A DNA stretch of 64,000 bases from Zanthoxylum bungeanum (Eukaryota > Streptophyta > Magnoliopsida > Sapindales > Rutaceae), in assembly GCA_019454045.1 (NCBI GenBank), contig SKCR01051208.1, positions 124,001-188,000 of the forward strand, written 5' to 3'. A model generated the notes under the pieces. That model saw only the letters and a program-made list of their open reading frames with translations. It did not search any database and had not been told where the DNA came from. Shown piece by piece: positions 57,097 through 64,000 of the stretch. Made by a program: the position numbers and the translations under genes. Each line of letters begins with the position of its first letter. The first letter of the stretch is position 1.

Positions 57097-57727
57097 TGAC
57101 AAGAAACCCACTTGGATTCGAAATCCAAGCAAACCCCAAGAAACGGACAGAACCCCAAGAACCGCGAATTTGATTTTGTAGAAACAAACCCTTCCAAGGC
57201 CACAAAGAAGACCCAAAAAGAACTTTCCCTTGAGAACCTTTAAGATGAATCCTTGTAGTGTTTTGCTAGCAATGGAGACTCCACTAAGTTTGCCAAAACT
57301 TAGATAAATCGATTCAAACAGGAAAAGGGGAATCCATCCCTTACAAGAATCCGGCCATAGCCAAGCTTTAAGCTTTTGTGTTTTACAAATTTCGTTGATT
57401 GTTCTCAAAATGAAAAAGAAAGAAAGCTTAAATAGTGTTACAAATAGAAACCCTAAAGGCATAAAGACAACAATGCCCCCTAAGGCTAAATTATAAAAAT
57501 ACCAAAGTCTTCAAAGGCCTTTGAAGCTGATTTGGGCCATGTGAAGTGGTTTTGGACCCTCTCTATTGAAGCCCACATGCGTCTCTATTTGTTTGTTGCA
57601 ATCAGCCATAAAACTCTGAACTAATCCTGCCATTGCTTCTCTGAGTCTTTTGGTCCTCTGCCTCATAATTGGCCCTTCTTGTACTTGTAATGGGTCTTTT
57701 TCTTTGTTGTCAGCCTGGATCATGTCA
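57097..57727 (-). repeat. GYP-3 5' LTR (631 bp)
   Basis: It starts TGACAAG and ends ATGTCA in plus orientation. It carries the pol tail (PIMRQRTKRLREAMAGL; Thr to Met in the PITRQR block). About 20 bp shorter than the shared LTR, mainly through a gap near 57520-57530. Confidence 0.92.
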
Positions 57728-58601
57728 GAGAGTCATTTATGATTCAGGACTAGATAAGATGACTAGGTGGCCGCTATTGTTGATGGTAACTGTTGGCGCT
57801 GGCCATCAGCGAGGTCAGCCAATCTTCTCAAATTGGCTTGTTCTATGCCTTTGGATTTTATTCCTTGTGATACGAAGGAGGATGTGCTGGTGTGGGAGGA
57901 TGATCATAAAGGTATTTTTTCGGTCAGGAGTTCTTGGGATGCGTTGAGGGTAAGAAGTAATCGGGTGAGTTGGTACCAAATTGTTTGGTTTCCAAAGGCC
58001 ATTCCAATACATGCTTTTATGCTTTGGCTCACAATTCAAGGAGGCCTTTATACTTAGGATCGGTTAATGGCTTTTGGCATTTCAGGTTGTTCTATGTGTG
58101 TGCTTTGTGGTCATTCGGGGGAGGATAGAGATCATCTCTTCTTCAAGTGTTCATTTGCTTCTCAGATATGGTCGTCTATTTTGGCTAAATATGGTATAGA
58201 TTGGTGCTCTCGTGACTGGATGCAGACTATTAAGTGGATCTTTGTGTCATTTACTTGTTCGATTATCTTTTGCCGCTGCAGTTTACTTCATATGGAACGA
58301 GAGGAATGCTCGACTACATGATGAGTCTCCTAGTCCATATAGAGTTCTCTTAACCAATATTATGTTTACTGTAAGGACTCGTGCTAGTTTGTCAAGAAAG
58401 GTGAAGCTTTCATATGATAATAGATGGCTTCAACAATCTTGGCAACTATCCGACGATATTTTTTGATTTGATTTTGCTTGTCTTTAGCCTAATTGGCTTT
58501 TGTTCTGTAGCTAGGAAGGCCTGTCTTCCTTAGCTCTCTGGGGTATGCCCCTGTGCTTTTGTTATTTCTTTTGTTAATATACTTACTTTATCCAAAAAAA
58601 A
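57728..58601 (+). pseudogene. LINE-F: 3' fragment of a divergent L1-type LINE
   Basis: The plus strand begins at ERVIYDSGLDKM and runs through WEDDHKGIFSVRSSWDAL, zf-RVT (WFPKAIPIHAFMLWLTIQ, CSMCVLCGHSGEDRDHLFFKC) and SWQLSDDIF to a 3' UTR and short poly-A (58593-58601). Many residues differ from LINE-A to -E (HSGEDRDH against CSSEDIDH), so it is a separate subfamily. A stop in YT*DRLM and a frameshift near 58250 are present. Its 5' part should have lain left of GYP-3 and is missing. Confidence 0.88.
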
Positions 58602-58741
58602 TTAATAACTTAGGTATTAAGTCCTCGTGGGATCGATACTTTTTATACTACTTGAACGATACGTGCGCTTGCATTATACACGTGTGATTTCACCGGTCAG
58701 TGCTAGCTCGATTAACTATAGTAAACCTAATATAATTAGAT
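58602..58741 (+). repeat. LTR-tail-like stretch, possibly Athila/Tat
   Basis: It contains TCCTCGTGGGATCGATACTT and CGTGCGCTTGC, words I associate with the ends of Athila/Tat-type LTRs. No borders can be set. It may belong with ATH-1 on the other side of the gypsy tandem. Confidence 0.4.
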
Positions 58742-59730
58742 TGTCTAATAATATGCTCACATATATTTATATATTATTAATGAGATTAATATTATTTTTT
58801 GTCACAAATGAAAACTATATTAAATTAGTTTAACTTAATGTTTTCTAAAATGATAATGAGATAATCAAATCATGATTATAGGATAATCTAGTTAGTAATA
58901 ATTATGAGATAATTAATACATCATAATTAAGGTAATTAAATCATTATTAAGATAATGATTTTTTATTTACCATGGAGACAAAGCCATATGGCTTACCATG
59001 CTCTCCAACTTATTATGTCTATTAGGTGGCATGTATACACCTAATGGTTTTTTCATTAGCTAAAGTTTTCTTATGCTTTGGTATGGCCTTCACACTAATG
59101 TGTTTGCCATTGCAAGAAAGCATTAGATGCTTAATGACAAACGCTTTGTCTTTAGCTTAATATTTCTTATGCTCTGGTTGACATTCACATTAATGTGTTT
59201 TCTATTGCAAGAAAGCATTATATGCTTAATGACAAAGGTAGTTGGCTTTGTGTAAGAGAATATAATCTCTACCATCTCCACTCAATTATAGAGTTAGCAT
59301 TTTTACAACATTCACACAAGTGCAAATGAAAGAAAAGAGAAAGAATTCAAGCATTCACAATTGTTATGAGAGAGTTTGAAAGAAAAATATTCCATAATTT
59401 TTCTTAAGTGTTAAGATAACTTTCGTAAAAGCCAAACACAATTTGTGACAATTTCATTCTCTAAATTATTTAGAGTTTGATTTTATACTTCTCTAAAAAG
59501 TTTAGAGACGATCTTTGTAAGTGAAGCCCACACTTCGGTTTGTTGGTTTCGAGATATAGCTTGGAAGATCAGGTGGTTGATTCTACCGTAGAATCTTAAA
59601 GGAAATTCATCAACGGTTGGTGGAGTTCAGATTCAACAAAAGAGAAGGCAAATAAAATTTTAAAGGTCCATACCGGAGCCAGTACCCACATTAGCAACTT
59701 CTGCTGCGCTAAGGAAAGTCGTTTCCGACA
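58742..59730 (+). repeat. COP-2 5' LTR (about 989 bp)
   Basis: It starts TGTCTAATAA and ends TTTCCGACA, giving TGTC/GACA inverted ends. The end is fixed by the PBS two bases later; the start is inferred from the inverted termini. It contains a diverged tandem duplication of about 87 bp (59057-59143 and 59153-59238). The partner LTR is not in the window. Confidence 0.65.
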
Positions 59731-59732
59731 AT

Positions 59733-59747
59733 TGGTATCAGAGCTTA
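59733..59747 (+). other. COP-2 primer binding site
   Basis: TGGTATCAGAGCTTA begins two bases after the LTR end and matches the initiator tRNA-Met 3' end complement for 12 bases. Confidence 0.9.
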
Positions 59748-61352
59748 AGGTTGAAAAGTGTTCTTAACCCTTCTCCTTTAAAGTTTCAAGTTTTAATAAT
59801 TTATATGAGATATAGATTATTAGTATGCATGTTGTGATGAGTAGGCACAATTAGATTCATGAGATGAATGGTTTTAATATTCATGTGATGAATGTTTACT
59901 TTGATTCATGTGATGAATGTATTGCGTTGATCGTTAATTTTTCCGGCTCTTATTTTTTAGTATTGGGAATGTAAGACCATAAGGTCATATTCTTTCAATT
60001 GTTGTAAGTTCATTTCTTTTGTAATAAGTCCATTTTGTAACCCTATTTGTAACTTGGAGAAGCCAATGCCGCGAAGGACTCATTATGAACCTATTCCGTG
60101 AAGAACTCAACAACACACCAAGGAGCAAGATTTGAAGACCAAAGGATGCCTTAGATTTATTGTACTAATTAGATTAGTATAGAAAAATAACAGCTCGGTT
60201 AACGCAATTTATGATGTGATGAATTTTTGAAATTTCAGCACCTGGAAACAGTAGAACGTCGCGACGTAGACTTTATAATGTCGCGATGCTCATCATTTCA
60301 AGCTACTTTTTTGGCTACTGGTTCATATTGTGTCACAACGCCGCTCCATCAAGTCGCGATGCGCTCACAGACCTGATACATTTTATGTTACTGGTTTATG
60401 GGGCATCACGACGCCCAATCTGGGTGAATGAATGTGTTTTTAAAATAGTTTAATTACATGTCATATAGCCTAGGGTGCCTACTCTTGTATTTTCATATGC
60501 CATAACATGTTAACGTGCATGATATTCTAGTCATAAAATATGATTTTATGTAAATTTAATAGTTAAATAAGAATATGAGATGCATGTAAACGGATTAATA
60601 AGATTAATTGGTTTAAATGTTTAAAAATTGTGAATTCAAGTTTTGATACAAATGGACCTTATGAGTACATTATTTTCCTTTGTATATTAGATGGGAACCC
60701 GGACGTAAATTCCATAGCCGATTCCGAATGGACGGTAATTTGGTCTGCACTCGGGATACAATACCACGTACATTTGGAATAAATAATGTGTTTTTATCAA
60801 TTAAATGGTTTAATGACATTTGGTCATTTAGTTGAATTCTAATTTTAAAACCTATAAATTGAGTAATAACTTAATAGTTAAATTGATTAGATCACTAAAG
60901 CAACTTGATTAATTTAGTTTAATTAAGTTAATTGATTAGTAGAGACTAATCGGGATTAGTGAATAAAATTTAAGAGTTAAAATTGGTTAGATCACTAATA
61001 ATCCAATAGTATTAATAAAGATATGTTTTTAGCCGAGCATAATCTTAATACATTAGAAACTAGTGAGATAGAAACCTTACACTTTAAAATAGTGAGTGAG
61101 AGAGGGATATACTATATATCCCGCGATCTCCATTGTTATCCAGAAATGTGAGATTCAAAAGGTGCCTCGAGACGTTTTGCTTTCGTCCCCCTACGTATGG
61201 TGTCTATTTTGGGTCAATATCAAGTTTGGATTCTGAGAGGATGGGACTCTAAATGTATCTGGTGATTTGACCTACCCTACGGCGGCACTTCACTAGTTAA
61301 GTCCAAGGGTTCCGAAACAATGGGTTACACTCACAAAAGAGTGATTAAGTTG
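59748..61352 (+). other. COP-2 leader, left part
   Basis: No gene is seen. It contains three copies of an ATTCATGTGATGAATG-type palindrome (59855, 59879, 59904) and a series of GTCGCGATG-type words (60255-60416). The rest is AT-rich. Confidence 0.6.
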
Positions 61353-62712
61353 TTTTTTTTTTTTGGATAAGGTAAGTATTATAACCAAAAGAAAACTATA
61401 CAAGAGCAAAGGGGCATCCCCCAGGATCTAGAGAGGACAAGCCCTCCTAGAAGAAAGCCAAACGGCTACAATAGATCAACTAAAGATGTCATCGGGCAAG
61501 TGCCACGAAAGGTGAAGCCAATTATTGTCATAAGATGGAGTCACCTTACGTAAAGAACTAATACGATTCCGAACATCAAAAACAATATCATATAGAAGAA
61601 CAGAAACTGGCCTAAGAGGCATATCATGAGTGCGAGCATTCCTCTCCCTCCATATATGGTAAACTGACGCTGCAAAGGACAGACGAACCAGAAGATGATA
61701 TAAAGAGGCACCAGAGAACTGACAAAGCCACTCAATAGTTTGGCGCCAATCTCGACAGCTCCAGTCTAAACCACACATGGCTAGCACAGACGACCAAACC
61801 CTCAAAGAAAAGAGGCACTGAAAAAAAAGATGATCGATGTCCTCACTCGAACAACCACAAAGGATACACCGCGAGCAAGAGGATATACCAAATCTCATTA
61901 GACTGTCCTGAGTACACAGGCCTCCCTGAATGGACATCCAAAGAAGAAAAGAATGGCGGGGAATAGATTTCCGGAACCATACAACTCGGGACCAAGGCAT
62001 CTCGGGTCTCCTCGACCTCAAAGCATTCCAGGCACAATCCACTGAAAATTTCCCATGTCTATCATCTTCCCAAACCAGCATATCCTCCCTCAAACTAGAA
62101 GGAGACGGAAGGTGAGTCTGAGCCAGATCAACAAGAGCAGCAGATCTAGAAGGGGGCCAATGCCAAGCAGAATCAGAGATAATGGAAGCAACTTTCGCCA
62201 TCCTATCCAAGCCAGAATCATAAATCACTCTCTCGCCCAATGAGTACTCAATCGGGCCTACAGGATGCCAATTATCAAACCACAATAAAGTCGACTCGCC
62301 ATTCCCAATACACACTCTCATCCGCCGACGGGACCAAGAACGAAGCTCCAAAATCTTACGCCAACTCCAAGAGCAATCAGAAGGACGAGGGATCTCCCAA
62401 AAACTTCTCCCCCTCAGTAAATAAGAGTAAACCCAAGTAGACCAAGAAGAAACCTGACCAGAACAGAGAAACCAAATATGCTTGACAATAGCTGCTCTAT
62501 TCCAAGCTTCCAGACTCTTTATACCCAGACCCCCCTCCTTAAGAGGTAAACAAATTTTGCTCCAAGCTACTCTAGCCCCAGTAGTGATAAGCGCACTACC
62601 CTTCCAAAGGAAGGAACGAAGGATAGTCTCCACCTTCCTAATCACAGACTTAGGAAGAATAAATAAAGAAGACCAATAAACTTGAATGCAGAACAAAACA
62701 GACTTTATAAGC
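61353..62712 (-). mobile_element. LINE-G: 5'-truncated LINE, near copy of LINE-D
   Basis: On the minus strand it starts in the RT thumb (LIKSVLFCIQVYWSSLFIL) and runs to the 3' UTR and poly-A (T-run 61353-61364). The poly-A region and 3' UTR match LINE-D almost base for base. No TSD could be identified with confidence. Confidence 0.93.
61476..62712 (-). CDS. LINE-G ORF2 C-terminal fragment (thumb and zf-RVT)
   Basis: About 410 codons are open without a stop: SFLWKGSALITTGARVAWSK, LELRSWSRRRMRV, YDSGLDRMAKVASIISDSAW, the zf-RVT segment (CSRCILCGCSSEDIDHLFFQC) and LSWHLPDDIFS. By eye about 15 residues differ from LINE-D. It has lost endonuclease and catalytic RT and has no start of its own, so it is an inactive but fresh fragment. 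Confidence 0.85.
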
Positions 62713-62862
62713 ATGATAGATAACTGTGGCATAGTAATTCTTTTAAGTTTCTAATTAATTATACATTGATCATGCATCATGTCTAATTTTATGCCTTAAT
62801 GTTTGACAATTTTAAATATGTGATGAATGAATGTTCAATACGCATTTATTATTTTTTCAACC

Positions 62863-63565
62863 ATGGCATCTGTAATAATCTCAATTCTCAAACAATAAGA
62901 AAAATTAACTGGAAAATCATGTTAAATAGAAAAGTGACATGAATGCTATTTTGGTCTGTGAAGACCTTAAGTTTGTCCTAATGGAGGAATGTCCTTCTGA
63001 GCCAGGCCTAAATGCTGGCAGAGCTGCACGTAATGCCTATAATAGCTGGATTAAGGCCGATGAGAAAGCCCATAGCTATTTGATAGCATCCATGTCTGAG
63101 GTTCTTGCTGCACAACATGAGCCTATGGAGACATCATCATTGATTATGCAGTCTTAACATAACATTTTTTGGGCAGCCTTCAGAGCGGCAACAACACGAG
63201 GCAATTATCTCTGTATTGACCGCTAGGATGAAGGTAAATCAGTTTGAGACCATGTCTTAAGGATGATGTCTCATCTGAATATGGCTGAAACCCATGCTGC
63301 ACCTATAAATGTGCAAAGCCAGGTGACTATGATCATGAAAATGCTTCTGAAGAGTTTTCTGCAGTTTAAAAGCAACTGTTCTATGAACAAGTTGATTTTA
63401 CGTTGACTAAACTACTAAATGATCTCACCAATTACGAGTCCGTTATGATGGGTCTTCGTAGGTCAAATGTTGAGGCAAATGTTTTCGAATCTTCTAAATA
63501 TGAAAAGAAGAAGAAGAAAAGCAATTGGAAGGGATTACATGCATCCACTGGGAAAAATGCTCTAA
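62863..63565 (+). pseudogene. gag: COP-2 gag (copia UBN2-type), degraded
   Basis: The ATG at 62863 gives MASVIISILKQ followed by stops and a one-base shift. From 62939 the frame reads MNAILVCEDLKFVLMEECPS, RAARNAYNSWIKADEKAHSY and ASMSEVLAAQHEPM, the conserved copia capsid region. Later parts (TKLLNDLTNYESVMMG, EANVFESSKYEKKKK) appear in another frame. Several stops lie between. Similarity ends near 63565, where a pyrimidine-rich stretch begins. Confidence 0.83.
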
Positions 63566-64000
63566 ACCTTTTCTCTCAAATTTCCTTCTTTCTCTTCTTT
63601 CTTCTTGATCACTTCTAATCTTTTTGGTGATTAAGATTCAATTATTAGTGTTTTTTTTTTCTTTTCTTTTTTTCTTCTTCTTAAATTCTTTCTCTTTGTT
63701 TTAAGTTATTTTGATGGCATCTTCTAGCCATGGGGATAAGGCCAAGGTTTCGGCCATGGTGGGAGTTGTCCCAGTTTCGGATTTGACCAATGGTGGAGTA
63801 GTAAGAGATCACATTAACAAAAATGTTGGTGGTGATGTTTTACATTCGGCTATAGTGCTAAGTGATGGTGTTTATTCAGATCTGAACAAGATGCATAATG
63901 ATGTTTTAAACGAGGACGAATATAAAAACAACAATTTTGGTGAGGCCAAGGATGGCTCGACCATTACTCTACATGACGAGATGAAGAATTCTTTAGAAAT
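63566..64000 (+). mobile_element. LINE-J: probable 5' end of another LINE, running off the window
   Basis: A pyrimidine-rich stretch (63566-63713, many TTTCTTCTT words) breaks the copia gag and precedes an ATG-started open frame. This resembles the 5' UTR plus ORF1 layout of LINE-D and LINE-E. Identity as a LINE is inferred from layout only. Confidence 0.45.
63714..64000 (+). CDS. Partial ORF, possible LINE ORF1 N-terminus
   Basis: The ATG at 63714 opens a frame of 95 codons that has no stop before the window ends. It begins MASSSHGDKAKVSAMVGVVP and is rich in Gly, Val, Asp and Asn, with no recognised domain. LINE ORF1 proteins in this window also start with low-complexity Gly/Val/Ser-rich regions, but the residues do not match them. 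A host gene or another element's gag cannot be excluded. Confidence 0.45.
   Translation, partial: MASSSHGDKAKVSAMVGVVPVSDLTNGGVVRDHINKNVGGDVLHSAIVLSDGVYSDLNKMHNDVLNEDEYKNNNFGEAKDGSTITLHDEMKNSLE

Larger units (their letters stand above)
44137..57727 (-). mobile_element. GYP-3: Ty3/gypsy element, right unit of the tandem, with two LINE insertions
   Basis: It is the same family as GYP-2. The 5' LTR is 57097-57727 and the 3' LTR is the shared one. LINE-H interrupts the RNase H region and LINE-E interrupts gag. The right outer flank is LINE-F coding sequence (GAGAG at 57728-57732), which does not match the GACTA flank at the left end of GYP-2. Confidence 0.92.
58742..64000 (+). mobile_element. 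COP-2: Ty1/copia element, 3' part off the window
   Basis: The order is LTR, PBS, about 1.8 kb of leader (without LINE-G) and a copia-type gag. LINE-G is inserted in the leader and LINE-J apparently in gag. Protease, integrase and RT would lie right of the window. Confidence 0.75.

Overview
The window is plant nuclear DNA, most likely dicot and probably pericentromeric or otherwise heterochromatic. It is made almost entirely of nested transposable elements. The evidence is L1-type LINEs with a DUF4283/zinc-knuckle ORF1 and an endonuclease/reverse transcriptase ORF2, Ty3/gypsy elements primed by initiator tRNA-Met, Ty1/copia pieces and an Athila-like gag. I found no host gene, tRNA, rRNA or CRISPR. 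Most coding regions carry frameshifts or stops and are marked as pseudogenes. Element names below (GYP, NA, LINE, SOLO, COP, ATH) are labels for this window only.

Layout, left part (1-29745). A degraded minus-strand LINE (LINE-A) is the host of a nested set. It is split into 10300-13123, 20087-20415 and 28845-29745. Three insertions separate or bound these pieces. The first is gypsy GYP-1 (1-10299, plus strand, 5' LTR off the window), whose integrase is split by the non-autonomous element NA-1 (4573-8921, TSD CTAAC). The second is LINE-B (13124-20086, minus), itself split by LINE-C (15434-16970, plus). The third is a solo LTR of about 1.95 kb, SOLO-1 (20416-28844, TSD TGAAT), itself split by the nearly full-length LINE-D (20886-27352, 16-bp TSD).

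Middle (29746-33867). This holds unassigned DNA, a decayed copia integrase end and copia LTR (COP-1) carrying a clean gypsy solo LTR (SOLO-2, 31684-32334, TSD GATGG), then an Athila-like leader and gag (ATH-1) containing a 126-bp LINE tail.

Right part (33868-57727). Two minus-strand gypsy elements of one family, GYP-2 and GYP-3, lie in tandem and share the LTR at 44137-44787. GYP-2 carries the non-autonomous NA-2 (39692-43234, TSD AATAC) in its leader. GYP-3 carries a 5'-truncated LINE tail (LINE-H) in its RNase H region and a 5.9-kb LINE-E (13-bp TSD) in gag. The outer flanks do not match each other, so the tandem is a recombinant.

End (57728-64000). A divergent LINE fragment (LINE-F) is followed by an Athila/Tat-like LTR tail. 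Then comes a copia element, COP-2 (LTR 58742-59730, PBS, long leader, broken gag), containing LINE-G (almost identical to LINE-D) and apparently the start of another LINE (LINE-J) whose ORF runs off the window.

How the parts relate. The gypsy families GYP-1, GYP-2/3, NA-1 and NA-2 share a PBS type, a polypurine tract and an unusual layout in which the end of the pol reading frame crosses the polypurine tract and finishes inside the LTR. NA-1 and NA-2 lack gag and reverse transcriptase and would need proteins from relatives. LINE-D and LINE-G are the freshest LINE copies and LINE-A is the oldest host layer.
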